From NCBI RefSeq assembly GCF_001620365.2, contig NZ_LQMT02000012.1, positions 148,108 to 202,042 on the forward strand: a stretch of 53,935 nucleotides of DNA, written 5' to 3'. Positions 17,086-26,067 of this stretch are shown one piece after another. The notes under the pieces were generated by a model that searched no databases, was not told where the DNA came from, and saw only the letters and a list, made by a program, of their open reading frames with translations. Made by a program: the position numbers and the translations under genes. Every line of letters starts with the position of its first letter. Position 1 is the stretch's first letter. This DNA is from Amycolatopsis keratiniphila subsp. keratiniphila (GTDB lineage: Bacteria > Actinomycetota > Actinomycetes > Mycobacteriales > Pseudonocardiaceae).

Positions 17086-17943
17086 TCAGCCTGTGCCGGT
17101 GTCGCTCAGCTTGGCGGGTGTTTCGGGTTCTTCCTCGCCGCGGACGCGATGCCGCCCCGCCCGGCTCGACCGCAGGACCTTCGCGAGCACCATGTTGAAG
17201 GTGAGCGCGATCTCCTGCGCGCCGGGGGAGTGCCACTCGTGGATCGGGCTGCACGCGCCCTGCGCCTGCTGCACGGCGAGCCGGTCCGGGATGGCCGTCG
17301 GCATCACCAGCGGGCCGAAGTTCTCCCGCAGCTCGGCCACCCGGAACTGGTGCTCGTAGGAGCGCACGCGGAGCTTGTTGACCACGACACCGATCGGCCG
17401 CAGCCCCGGGTTCTGCTCTTCGCGGATCTTCTCGATCGCGTCGAGCGCGCGGCGGGCACCGGAGACGGCGTACATCGTCGGCTCGGTGACGATCAGGGCG
17501 CTGTCCGCGGCCACCAGCGCGGAACGGGTCAGCCTGCCCAGCGACGGCGGGCAGTCGAGGATCACCAGCTCGTAGGGTTCCTCGCGCAGCGGGTTCGTGT
17601 GCAGCTCGTCGAGCGCCCGGGAGAGGTTCTCCAGGCGGCGGCTGTCGGCGTCGGGCTCGTTGAGCATCTCCAGCTCTTCGGCGCCGACCAGGACGTCGAT
17701 CTGGTCGCTCCACACGCTGGGCGCGATCGCGCGTTCGAGCACCGAACGCACCGGCGTCTCGAGAACGTCGGCCAGCGTGCGATCGGTGAAGGGCGGATCC
17801 AGCGAGGTGGTGGCGTTGCCTTGCGGGTCGAGGTCGGCCACGAGGGTCCGGGCGCCCCTACGCAGCGCGGCGGACGCGACACCGAGGGCGACCGTCGTTT
17901 TACCGACGCCACCCTTCAGGCTGAGAACAGCGACCGTGTGCAC
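17086..17943 (-). CDS. ParA/Soj family ATPase (orphan)
   Basis: 285 residues. Deviant Walker A KGGVGKTT at 10-17, DLDPQGNAT for the switch I region, and LVILDCPPSLG for Walker B. This is a full-length ParA-like ATPase resembling mycobacterial Rv3213c. No parB or parS-like site is visible, so a role other than chromosome partition is possible. The GTG at 17943 places the Walker A ten residues in, as usual. The C-terminal tail (VRGEEEPETPAKL) is extended and acidic. Confidence 0.87.
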   Translation of the reverse strand: MHTVAVLSLKGGVGKTTVALGVASAALRRGARTLVADLDPQGNATTSLDPPFTDRTLADVLETPVRSVLERAIAPSVWSDQIDVLVGAEELEMLNEPDADSRRLENLSRALDELHTNPLREEPYELVILDCPPSLGRLTRSALVAADSALIVTEPTMYAVSGARRALDAIEKIREEQNPGLRPIGVVVNKLRVRSYEHQFRVAELRENFGPLVMPTAIPDRLAVQQAQGACSPIHEWHSPGAQEIALTFNMVLAKVLRSSRAGRHRVRGEEEPETPAKLSDTGTG

Positions 17944-18052
17944 TCGATACAGCCTACGGGCAGCCGGCGGGGCAGCCCCGTGGCAAGGTGTCGAACACCG
18001 CATCGGACTACACCCGACGGGCCGGCGAAGGCGGGCATTACCCTGTGCGTTT

Positions 18053-18787
18053 ATGAAGACGGACACCGTGGCCACGCGGGGATCGGGGGCGGTTCGCCGG
18101 GTTCTCGAAGCAGAACTCCGGGCCGCACGGGCGCGAGGCGCACAACAGCCGCACGTCGTCGACGTCGGCGGCGGCAGCGGCGGCTGGGCGGTGCCGCTGG
18201 CCTCGGCGGGCTGCCTGGTGACCGTGGTCGAACCGAACCCCAACGCGCTGGCGACCCTGCGCCGCCGCGCCGAGGAAGAGGGCGTCTCCGGCAGCATCAC
18301 GGTGATCGCCGACGACTCCGACGCGCTCGGCGCCCACGTCGCCGCCGGATCGGCCGACCTCGTCCTCGCGCACGGCCTGCTGGAGGTCGTCGACGACCCG
18401 GCGCTCGTGCTCGCAGCTTTGGCCGCCGCGGTCAAACCCGGCGGCGCGGTCTCGGTGCTGGTGGCGAACCGGAACGCCGCGATCCTGCAGCGCGCGCTGG
18501 CCGGACGCCTCGGCGAGGCCCGGGAGCTGCTCGCGGCCGAAAGCGGCGTGCTCGGCGGCGGCCGGGAGACCGTGCTGCGGCGCTTCGACGCCGAGGCCCT
18601 CCGTGCCCAGCTGATCGAGGTGGGTCTCGAGGTGACCTTGCTGCAGGGCGACGGCGTCGTCGCCGACTTCGTGCCCGGCGGGGTGCGGGAAGAGGACCTG
18701 GCCGAGTTCGAGCTGGCGGCGGCGTCGGTCCCGCCGTTGCGGGACATCTCCAGCCGGCTGCACCTGCTGGCCCACCGGCCGGCCTGA
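18053..18787 (+). CDS. Class I SAM-dependent methyltransferase
   Basis: 244 residues. Motif I VVDVGGGSGGWAVPLA (about 36-51), an acidic end of strand 2 (VVEPNP), motif II-like SADLVLAHGLLEVVDDP and motif III VKPGGAVSVLVAN give a Rossmann methyltransferase fold of the Methyltransf_11 sort. The substrate cannot be told. It is divergent from parA with a 109-nt gap. The ATG at 18053 lacks a strong ribosome site. A family A hairpin follows 22 nt after the stop. Confidence 0.85.
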   Translation: MKTDTVATRGSGAVRRVLEAELRAARARGAQQPHVVDVGGGSGGWAVPLASAGCLVTVVEPNPNALATLRRRAEEEGVSGSITVIADDSDALGAHVAAGSADLVLAHGLLEVVDDPALVLAALAAAVKPGGAVSVLVANRNAAILQRALAGRLGEARELLAAESGVLGGGRETVLRRFDAEALRAQLIEVGLEVTLLQGDGVVADFVPGGVREEDLAEFELAAASVPPLRDISSRLHLLAHRPA

Positions 18788-18809
18788 TCGTCGCGGAGCC
18801 CTTCCGGAT

Positions 18810-18862
18810 GTCATGAAAGGGTCGTTCAGGACGAAAAATGTCCTGAACGACCCTTTCATGAC
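18810..18862. repeat. Family A hairpin 1 (23-bp perfect arms, 7-nt loop)
   Basis: Arms 18810-18832 and 18840-18862 are exact inverse complements, loop GAAAAAT. The arm core GAAAGGGTCGTTC is at 18815-18827. It lies between two plus-strand genes and may terminate the methyltransferase transcript, but there is no T-run. Confidence 0.95.
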
Positions 18863-18906
18863 ACTCGAAGCGGGAAACTGTCGGTGGGCCGGGCTAGCGT
18901 CTGCCC

Positions 18907-20154
18907 GTGGGACGAAACGCCGAACTGCCCGGAGGGATGGCCCGCTACCGCGTGACGACCGGGGCCACCACCTGGCCCGACGACACCGGCTGCGGCCTGC
19001 TGCACGTCGACATGGACGCCTTCTTCGTGTCGTGTGAGCTGCGCACCCGCCCGGAGCTGGCGGGCAAGCCGGTGGTCGTCTCCGGTGGCGGCCCGAGGTC
19101 GGTCGTCGCGGCCGCGAGCTACGCGGCGCGCGAGTTCGGCGTCCGGTCGGCCATGCCGTTCTCGACGGCGAAACGGCTCTGCCCGCAGCTGATCTGCATC
19201 ACCCCGACGCCGGGGCTCTACGGCGAGGTGTCCCAGGGCGTCATGGGGATCTTCCGCGAGCTGACGCCACTGGTGGAGCCGCTGAGCCTGGACGAGGCCT
19301 TCCTGGACGTCAGCGGGGCGCTCAAACGGCTGGACTCCTCACCCGCGCGGCTCGGCGCCTGGATCCGGGAGCGGGTGTCCGCCGACTTCGGGATCAGCTG
19401 CTCGGTCGGCGTCGCGAAGGTCAAGTTCGTCGCGAAGCTGGCGTCCGGGATGGCGAAACCGGACGGCATGGTCGTCGTCCCGGCGGCCGAGACGCTCGCG
19501 TTCCTGCACCCGCTGCCCGTCTCGGCGCTGTGGGGCGTCGGCAAGCGCACCGAGGAGCACCTGCGGCAGCAGGGGCTCCACACCATCGCCGACGTCGCCG
19601 CCGCTCCGCTGGCGAGGCTGAGGCGGTCGCTCGGGCGGGCACTGGGGGAGCATCTGTACGCGCTCGCGAACGGGCACGACGACCGCAAGGTCGTCCCGGA
19701 GTCGCCGGACAAGTCGATCGGCGCCGAAGTGACCTTCGACGTCGATCTCCACGACCGCGCGGCGCTCGGGCTGGAACTGCTCCGGCTGTCGGAGCGCGTC
19801 GCCGCCACACTGCGCCGACGGGGCCTTCGCGGGCGGACGGTGTCGATCAAGGTCCGGTTCGCGGACTTCAAGACCATCACCCGCGCGAGGACAACCGCCG
19901 TAGGAGTGGATGTGGCCCGCGACATCCACCGCACGGCCGTCGAGCTCCTCGCCGAGCACGCGCCGACGGGCGCAGTCCGCCTGATCGGCGTAAGAGTCGA
20001 GGGTTTGGACACGGAGAGTAGTGGAGAACAACTGCTTTTCGCATCTTCCGAACCCCGTTGGCGGGATGCGGAAGTCGCTGCCGACGTCGCGAGGTCGAAG
20101 TTCGGTGCCGCCGCGGTGCGGCCCGCGTCACTGCTGACCCCCCGTGACCAGTGA
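18907..20154 (+). CDS. dinB: DNA polymerase IV (Y-family)
   Basis: 415 residues. Catalytic carboxylates are in HVDMDAFF (Asp35, Asp37) and SLDEAFLD (Asp129, Glu130). SCSVGVAKVKFVAKLAS, the LWGVGKRTEEHL helix-hairpin-helix and the little-finger domain (DKSIGAEVTFDVDL) are all in order. A QLLF tetrapeptide near the C-terminus (GEQLLFAS) resembles the beta-clamp-binding motif. It is an error-prone translesion polymerase. GTG 18907 gives the normal N-terminal extension of actinobacterial DinB. Confidence 0.93.
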   Translation: MGRNAELPGGMARYRVTTGATTWPDDTGCGLLHVDMDAFFVSCELRTRPELAGKPVVVSGGGPRSVVAAASYAAREFGVRSAMPFSTAKRLCPQLICITPTPGLYGEVSQGVMGIFRELTPLVEPLSLDEAFLDVSGALKRLDSSPARLGAWIRERVSADFGISCSVGVAKVKFVAKLASGMAKPDGMVVVPAAETLAFLHPLPVSALWGVGKRTEEHLRQQGLHTIADVAAAPLARLRRSLGRALGEHLYALANGHDDRKVVPESPDKSIGAEVTFDVDLHDRAALGLELLRLSERVAATLRRRGLRGRTVSIKVRFADFKTITRARTTAVGVDVARDIHRTAVELLAEHAPTGAVRLIGVRVEGLDTESSGEQLLFASSEPRWRDAEVAADVARSKFGAAAVRPASLLTPRDQ

Positions 20155-20351
20155 CATCGCCGGCTCGGTCGTCTTCGAGAGAGCCGAGTCGGGTGGTTTC
20201 GGCCAATTCGATCCCTTCTGGATACGGGATCGGGTAGTCGGACGAGCGCGGGGCTCGTATCCTGGACAGAGACACCCCGCCTGGGGTTGTCTGTTGGGTC
20301 CATGACGTTGCGCGGCCCGGCGCCCGCGACAGCTGTGCCGGAGGAGGAAAG

Positions 20352-20768
20352 ATGCCACTCTCCGAGCATGAGCAGCGGCTGCTCGATCAGATCGAGCGCG
20401 AGCTCTATGCCGAGGACCCCAAGTTCGCATCCACGGTGCGAGGCACCCGGTTGCGCCGCCCCGCCCGCCGACGGCGTTTGCAGGGCATCGCCCTGTTCGT
20501 AGTGGGCGTCGCACTGTTGGTGCTCGGCGTGGTGGTCAACATCCGGGTGGCCGAGATCCCAGTGATCAGCGTGCTCGGGTTCCTCGTGATGTTCTTCGGA
20601 GTCATGATGGCCGTCACATCGATTCGGCAAGGAGCCGAAGCGGAGGGCGGTAAGGACAGCGGTGGCCCGGGGGCCGGCGGGGGTGGCGGCGGCAAGTCGT
20701 CCACGCGCCGGAGCTCGTTCACCCAGCGCATGGAAGAGCGCTTCCGCCAGCGCTTCGAGGAGCAATAG
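20352..20768 (+). CDS. DUF3040 membrane protein
   Basis: 138 residues. MPLSEHEQRLLDQIERELYAEDPKFAST is the hallmark start of DUF3040. Two membrane helices follow at about 44-63 and 69-89. The C-terminal tail is Gly-rich then basic (GGGGGGKSSTRRSS). The function is unknown; mycobacterial Rv2169c is an example, also not far from mraZ. GGAGGAGGAAAG precedes the ATG. The 197 nt up to dinB hold no other gene. Confidence 0.9.
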   Translation: MPLSEHEQRLLDQIERELYAEDPKFASTVRGTRLRRPARRRRLQGIALFVVGVALLVLGVVVNIRVAEIPVISVLGFLVMFFGVMMAVTSIRQGAEAEGGKDSGGPGAGGGGGGKSSTRRSSFTQRMEERFRQRFEEQ

Positions 20769-20777
20769 CTCTCACAC

Positions 20778-20822
20778 ACGCGAACATGCCGGCAGGGCGA
20801 CGCCCTGCCGGCATGTTCGCGT
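20778..20822. terminator. Strong hairpin after DUF3040 (22-bp arms)
   Basis: Arms 20778-20799 and 20801-20822 are perfect inverse complements around a single base. It begins 9 nt after the stop codon. There is no T-run; it is likely the terminator or 3' end of the DUF3040 transcript. It does not carry the family A core. Confidence 0.75.
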
Positions 20823-20846
20823 TGTCCTGCCCCGGCGGGCTCTCTA

Positions 20847-20901
20847 GCGCGTGAAGGCCTCCTTCCCTCGGCTCAGCCGAGGGAAGGAGGCCTTCACGCG
20901 C
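20847..20901. repeat. Family A hairpin 2 (near-perfect 55-nt palindrome)
   Basis: Arms 20847-20873 and 20875-20901 pair perfectly; read with a 7-nt loop (20871-20877) the arms are 24 bp, like the other copies. Core GAAGGCCTCCTTC at 20853-20865. It lies at the convergent junction between DUF3040 and the transglutaminase gene, 24 nt after another hairpin. Confidence 0.95.
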
Positions 20902-20910
20902 ACACGAGCG

Positions 20911-23424
20911 CTACTTGTCCCGCCGCCGCAGCGACCGCGGGAACAGGCGGCCCTTCCACGACATCGGCGCGTTCCGCTTCAGGCTCTTGCGGACCTCGTC
21001 GAAGGCCGGGCCCAGCGTCCGGTCGTCCGCGGGCTTGTCCGAGTACCAGGACCGCTCCACGACACCGATGACCGTCCGCAGGCCGGAGCGGCCCTCCTCG
21101 TCCAGCCGGTGCTTCTCGACGACCTTCCGGCCCGCCACGCGCACCGTGTCGCCGCCGGACAGCGGCAGGCCGCGGTCCGCGCACTCGTCCATCAGCTCGC
21201 GCCACGCCGCGTCCGCCGCGGCGGGGGAGCGGGACGCGATCTTCTGCAGCCTCAGCCGTCGCTTGATCTCCCGGATCGCCGTCGGCGTGCCGAGCCCGCC
21301 GAGGACGACCACGAGCGCCAGCGCGAACCACCACGACACCCACGCCGCCAGGAACGCGAACGCCGCCACCCACAGCGCGATCGCGATCAGCGGCAGCCAG
21401 TTCGTCACGTTCTGGTTGTCCAGGAACCCGTGTTCCGGTGCGGGCGAGTCCGGGGAACGCGACGAAGGCCGCATCAGCGCCCGGTATCTCAACCGCGACC
21501 GCACGATCGCGACCACGGTCAGCGCGGCCGCCAGCCCACCGAGGATCCCGGCGAGGATCGCGGGCCACAGCGGCTCTTCCTCCTGCTGGCCGGTGCTGCC
21601 GTCGGCACCGAGGTCCTCGCCCTGGTCACGGGGGGTACCGGTGGCGGGGGCGCTCGACGCGGGCGCGCTCGGCACTTCCTGGGTGTCGTTGGTCGTGGAG
21701 CTGCCCGCGTCGTTCTGCAGGTACGGCGGGACGACCGCGCGGCCGTCGACCAGCGGGGTCGGGTCGAAGCTGACCCAGCCCTTCGTCTGGAAGTAGACCT
21801 CGACCCACGCGTGCGCGTCTTCGGAACTGATCGAGACGTGATCGCCCTTCGGCGTCCCGGACGTGAAGCCGATGGCGACCCGCGACGGGATGCCGACCGA
21901 CCGCAGCATCACGGCCATCGCGGACGCGAACTGCTCGCAGAACCCGCGTTTGCCGTTGAGGATGAAGTCGGCGAGCGCGTCGGAGTCGGTGGCGTCGGCG
22001 GTCTTGGTGTCGTAGACGAAGCCGTTCTGCGCGGTGAAGAACGACCAGAGCGCCTGCGCCTTGTCGAAGTTGTTGGACTCGTTCTCCGTCAGCTGCTTGG
22101 CCTTCGCGACCACGCGGGGATCGACCCGGTCGACCTGGGTGAACTGCGGCGGCACCTCGGCCAGGCGGGCGTCGTCGAGGCGGAGTTCGTCCTTCGACGG
22201 TTCCTTGATGGACGCGGTCTCGGTGTAGGCGGGCGCGTTCTGCTTGGTCGTGGTGAACACGGCCCCGCCGACCGGGTCGTACAGCCAGTTGTCGGCCAGC
22301 CCGTTGAGCGCCCTCGGCGCGCCGTAGATCGGCAGCCAGTTGTCGACCCAGTTCGTCGGCTCGATCCGGATCTCGCGTCCGGGCCCGGCGCCGTCGTCAC
22401 CCGGAGCGGGCGGAAGCCCCTTGTTGGCCTGCACCCCCTGCTGGGCGCGGCCGTTCTGCGCCAGCCCCCAGCCCTTGTTCGGGGTGTAGGTGTCCAGGGT
22501 GAACGCGCGCAACAGCCGCTTGTCCGCGCCCAGCCCGTAGACCTTGAACAGCTCCACGTTCTCGCCCCGGTCGAGCAGGCCACGCAGCTGGGTGAACGGC
22601 TCGACGCCGAAGCCGCCCGCGCCACCGCGGCCCGAACCCTGGCCGCCGGGAAGGCTGCCTACGGTGCCGATACCGGTGACGGCGGTGCCGATCACCAGGC
22701 CCATCGCGATCGCGGCGGCCACCACGCCGACGGGGGCCGACAACGTGCTCGCCGAGTTGCCCAGCCCGGGCGCGTCCCGGTTGCGCCAGCGGCGATGCCG
22801 GTGGTTGCCGTCGACGGCGAGCAGCCCGGCGAACGCGGCCGCGCCGAGCAGGAACGTCCACCACGGCAGCATGTCCTCGGCCAGCGCGGCCGGGACGGCG
22901 TACACGCACAGCAGGACCAGACCGGTCGCGGCGGGCGCGGCGGCGGCCACGGCCAGCGTGTCGACCAGGACCGCGACCAAGCCGATCGCGATGGTGATCA
23001 GGCAGAGGATCGGCGGGGTGCCCTCGACCGGGGGCAGGCCGACGCGGATCTGCTCGGCCGCCGCGGCGAGGACACCGCGCAGTTCGTCGAGCGCGTCCGG
23101 GCCGGGGAAGATCTTCAGGATCCCGCTGGTGGTGAACGCCCCGGTGACCAGGAACAGCAGCACCAGCAGCTGTGCCAGCCCGACGACGATGGTCGGCGCG
23201 CGCAGCGAGCGCAGGGCCAGGCCGGTCGAGGCGATCAGCACGACGGCGACCAGCAGATAGCCGAACCACGCCCAGCCGGAGACCACGCCGGTGAGCGAGG
23301 TCGAGGCGAACAACGTGGCGAGCCCGGCGGCGATCGGCGCGAGCACGCTGCTCGTCCAGACGGGTGGCGGGGCGGCGGGACGCGGTTTGGGGGTGTGCGG
23401 CAGGGGCGGCGCGGTCGCGGTCAC
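20911..23424 (-). CDS. TgpA-like membrane transglutaminase (DUF3488, transglutaminase core, DUF4129)
   Basis: 837 residues. About seven membrane helices in the first 230 residues are followed by an extracytoplasmic region with a transglutaminase-like triad: Cys in GKRGFCEQFASAM, His in DAHAWVEVYF and Asp in WVSFDPTP. One further helix and a cytoplasmic DUF4129-type tail follow. GTG 23424 overlaps the upstream DUF58 stop by 4 nt. Such proteins are regularly found with DUF58 and MoxR genes in an envelope-related module whose biochemical role is unclear; a protease or crosslinking function is the family guess. Confidence 0.88.
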   Translation of the reverse strand: MTATAPPLPHTPKPRPAAPPPVWTSSVLAPIAAGLATLFASTSLTGVVSGWAWFGYLLVAVVLIASTGLALRSLRAPTIVVGLAQLLVLLFLVTGAFTTSGILKIFPGPDALDELRGVLAAAAEQIRVGLPPVEGTPPILCLITIAIGLVAVLVDTLAVAAAAPAATGLVLLCVYAVPAALAEDMLPWWTFLLGAAAFAGLLAVDGNHRHRRWRNRDAPGLGNSASTLSAPVGVVAAAIAMGLVIGTAVTGIGTVGSLPGGQGSGRGGAGGFGVEPFTQLRGLLDRGENVELFKVYGLGADKRLLRAFTLDTYTPNKGWGLAQNGRAQQGVQANKGLPPAPGDDGAGPGREIRIEPTNWVDNWLPIYGAPRALNGLADNWLYDPVGGAVFTTTKQNAPAYTETASIKEPSKDELRLDDARLAEVPPQFTQVDRVDPRVVAKAKQLTENESNNFDKAQALWSFFTAQNGFVYDTKTADATDSDALADFILNGKRGFCEQFASAMAVMLRSVGIPSRVAIGFTSGTPKGDHVSISSEDAHAWVEVYFQTKGWVSFDPTPLVDGRAVVPPYLQNDAGSSTTNDTQEVPSAPASSAPATGTPRDQGEDLGADGSTGQQEEEPLWPAILAGILGGLAAALTVVAIVRSRLRYRALMRPSSRSPDSPAPEHGFLDNQNVTNWLPLIAIALWVAAFAFLAAWVSWWFALALVVVLGGLGTPTAIREIKRRLRLQKIASRSPAAADAAWRELMDECADRGLPLSGGDTVRVAGRKVVEKHRLDEEGRSGLRTVIGVVERSWYSDKPADDRTLGPAFDEVRKSLKRNAPMSWKGRLFPRSLRRRDK

Positions 23425-24695
23425 AGGCCGCCTCCGATCAGCGTGCCCCGGCGGGTGGCCGTCTGGCAGAGCTCGGCCCAGACCTGCGGCATGGGCGAAC
23501 CGGGACCGGCGACGACGACGCCCCAGCCCGCGGCTCGCAGCAGCGCCACCGACTCCTCGGTGGCGGCGGCCCGGTTCTCGGGACGGTTGACGCCGGACGA
23601 CCAGCCGGGGGTGTCGAGCAGCACGGCGAGGCTCCGGATCCCGCGCGGGCGGTACCGGGACAGCTCGTGCACGGATTCGTTGCTGACGGTGCCGAGCACC
23701 GCGATGAGTTCCTGTCCCTCGGCCGGGTCGTGGCCGAGGGTGATGTCGCGCTGATGCGCGGGCTGGAGCGCGGCGAGGACGTCGAGCACGACGTTGTCGT
23801 AGTGCTCGCCACCCTCGCCGGGGGTGTCGGCCAGGGTCTGGCCGTGTTCGGTGATCAGGCGGACCCGGTGGCCGGAGCGGCGCAGATGCAGCGCCACGGA
23901 AGCGGCGAACGAGACGGCCCATTCGAGGCTCGCCGCGGGGCCCGTGCCGTGGTGCGCCGCCGCGCGGTGGTCCAGCAGCACCGTGGTGCCGCCGCGCCAC
24001 GGCCGTTCCTCGACGCGGACCATGATCTCGTCGCGGCGCGCGGTCGAGCGCCAGTGGACCTTCCGCAGGTCGTCGCCCTGGCGGTACTGCCGGACGATCA
24101 CGTCCGACTCGCCCTGCCCGGCGTGCAGGCGGATGCTGCCGTCGTCGCCCGCGCCGATCCCGGCGCCGCTGGGCAGACCCCAGAGGCCTGCCACCTTCGG
24201 CACGACGACCAGCCGGGAATGCCCGATCAGCTCGCGTTCGAACTCGCACAGCCCGAACGGGTCGGTGATCGTCGCCCGCAGCGGGCCGACCTGCTGGATC
24301 CCGCGCAGCACCGGCTGGAGCGGATACCGCAGCGCGACCCGGCGGTCGTGGGGGAGACGTTCGACGACGAACCGCGGCCGCGAACCGAGCGCGTAGGGCA
24401 CGCCGTCTTCGAGCAGCACCTCGCCCGCCGGGAGCCTGCCGTTGCGCCAGAGTTCGAGCTGGACCTCACCCGGCGAGCCGACCGAGACCCGCTCGGGGCG
24501 CAGTGAACGGGCCGCGCCCAGCCGCAGCCGGGTCGCCGAGATGAAGAAGGCGACCAGCAGCGGCAGGGCGATCACGAACACCGCGACCCGCAGCAGATCC
24601 CGTTCGTTGAGCACGAACGAGCACGCCGCCGCGGCGACGCCGGCGGCGAGGAGGCAGCGGCCGCGTGTGGTCAGGCCGGACAGCGCACGCAGCAT
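23421..24695 (-). CDS. DUF58 domain protein (MoxR-associated)
   Basis: 424 residues. Two N-terminal membrane helices (about 10-48), a beta-rich middle, then the DUF58 signature YRQGDDLRKVHWRSTARRDEIMVRVEE at about 215-240 and a VWA-like C-terminal region. It lies between moxR and the transglutaminase gene with 21-nt and minus 4-nt spacing, so the three form one operon. DUF58 proteins act with MoxR ATPases in maturation of envelope complexes. Confidence 0.88.
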   Translation of the reverse strand: MLRALSGLTTRGRCLLAAGVAAAACSFVLNERDLLRVAVFVIALPLLVAFFISATRLRLGAARSLRPERVSVGSPGEVQLELWRNGRLPAGEVLLEDGVPYALGSRPRFVVERLPHDRRVALRYPLQPVLRGIQQVGPLRATITDPFGLCEFERELIGHSRLVVVPKVAGLWGLPSGAGIGAGDDGSIRLHAGQGESDVIVRQYRQGDDLRKVHWRSTARRDEIMVRVEERPWRGGTTVLLDHRAAAHHGTGPAASLEWAVSFAASVALHLRRSGHRVRLITEHGQTLADTPGEGGEHYDNVVLDVLAALQPAHQRDITLGHDPAEGQELIAVLGTVSNESVHELSRYRPRGIRSLAVLLDTPGWSSGVNRPENRAAATEESVALLRAAGWGVVVAGPGSPMPQVWAELCQTATRRGTLIGGGL

Positions 24696-24716
24696 GGCTG
24701 TTCCCTATTTCCTTCG

Positions 24717-25796
24717 TCAGCGGTGGTTCGAGCCCTGCGGAACGGGAACGCGGTGCAGGATCGCGCGGACCACGTCGGTGGCCGACCGGCGGGCGGCGTG
24801 CGCCTCGGTGGTGAGCACCATGCGGTGGGCCAGCACCGGGACCGCGACCGTGTGCAGGTCGTCCGGGACGACGAACTCGCGGCCGGAGAGCGCGGCCTGC
24901 GCGCGGGCGGCGCGGACCAGCTGCAGGGTCGCCCGCGGCGAGGCGCCGAGGCGGATCTCCGGCATCTGGCGGGTCGCGGCCACCAGATCGACGGCGTACC
25001 GGCGGATCTCCGGCGACATGTGCACCGAGCGCACCGTCTCGATCAGCCGCTGCACCGACTCGCGGTCGGAGACGGGCTCGAGATCGGCCAGCGGGTTGTG
25101 CCCGGCGTGCTCGTCGACCATGGCCAGCTCGGCCTGCTGGTCGGGGTAGCCGATGGACACCCGCGCGGTGAACCGGTCCCGTTGGGCCTCGGGCAGCGCG
25201 TAGGTGCCCTCCATCTCGATGGGGTTCTGGGTGGCGATCACCATGAACGGCTCTTCGAGGTGGTACGTCGAGGTGTCGACGGTGACCTGGTGCTCTTCCA
25301 TGCATTCGAGCAGGGCCGACTGCGTTTTCGGCGAGGCGCGGTTGATCTCGTCGCCGACCACGATGTTCGCGAACACCGGACCGGGACGGAACTCGAACTC
25401 GCCGCTCTGCCGGTTGTAGATGGACACCCCGGTGACGTCGCTGGGCAACAGGTCGGGGGTGAACTGGATCCGGCTGACGGTGCAGTCGATGGAGCGGGCC
25501 AGCGCCTTCGCCAGCGAGGTCTTGCCGACCCCGGGGACGTCTTCGACGAGGAGGTGGCCTTCGGCGAGCAGGGTCACGAGCGCGATGCGGATGACGTCGG
25601 GTTTGCCGACCAGTACCCGCTCCACGTTGGCGGCGATCCGCCGCGCGGTCTCGTGCAGTTCGTCCAGCGACGCTGGGGCTTCACGGCCGTTCTGCCGGCC
25701 GCTGACCGAGGCGGCGCCCGTGGGGTACGGGGCTTGCCCGGTTGCCTGCTCGCCCTGGTGTTCGCCGGGCGTCGCAGACTGGATTCTCGACGTCAC
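24717..25796 (-). CDS. MoxR family AAA+ ATPase
   Basis: 359 residues. Walker A EDVPGVGKTSLAKALAR, Walker B VVGDEINRA, sensor 1 VIATQNPIEMEGTYALPEAQRDRF, and the C-terminal lid GASPRATLQLVRAARA. The first 45 residues are a low-complexity extension rich in Q, G and A. MoxR ATPases act as chaperones for VWA or DUF58 partners. The GTG at 25796 is 4 nt after AGGAGG. It is divergent from the type VII-like cassette over 271 nt, which otherwise hold no gene. Confidence 0.9.
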   Translation of the reverse strand: MTSRIQSATPGEHQGEQATGQAPYPTGAASVSGRQNGREAPASLDELHETARRIAANVERVLVGKPDVIRIALVTLLAEGHLLVEDVPGVGKTSLAKALARSIDCTVSRIQFTPDLLPSDVTGVSIYNRQSGEFEFRPGPVFANIVVGDEINRASPKTQSALLECMEEHQVTVDTSTYHLEEPFMVIATQNPIEMEGTYALPEAQRDRFTARVSIGYPDQQAELAMVDEHAGHNPLADLEPVSDRESVQRLIETVRSVHMSPEIRRYAVDLVAATRQMPEIRLGASPRATLQLVRAARAQAALSGREFVVPDDLHTVAVPVLAHRMVLTTEAHAARRSATDVVRAILHRVPVPQGSNHR

Positions 25797-26067
25797 TCGA
25801 CCTCCTGATGCCGCGTGGCTGGATTTCCGCTGGGTCCTCTGCCGGACCGTTCAGTCCCCCGGGCAGCGGTCAGCCTCCCACGAAGTGTGTCAAACTCGGG
25901 CGAACTCGTGGGGGGAACCCCGCCAACCCCAGTCGATGACTCTGTGCAACCGGAGACCTTACCTCGATCGGGTGAGGTGAGCGCGTTTTCGGGTGCTCCC
26001 GCTGACACCTTGTTTTGTCGTATGCTCCGGTGCGAGGTCGCTCGACTACGGAGAGGCGTAATCGCAT

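Noticed and set aside
17086..17943. Plasmid or chromosome partition locus
   Set aside because: A single ParA-like ATPase with no parB, no parS repeats and no replication genes nearby.
18810..18862. Insertion-sequence ends or a MITE with transposase
   Set aside because: No target duplication is evident and no transposase gene lies in the window; kept as a hairpin repeat family instead.
20851..23754. 967-residue plus-strand open frame and other very long frames opposite real genes (for example 2783-4090, 36073-37635, 39182-41335, 41367-43160)
   Set aside because: They mirror genes with strong domain motifs on the other strand; the compositions (Arg, Gly, His, Pro rich, no motifs) are typical of antisense frames in high-GC DNA.
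25900..25990. Possible riboswitch (GGGGAACC-like segment) ahead of the T7SS-like cassette
   Set aside because: The remaining conserved parts of c-di-AMP or other known riboswitches could not be found.
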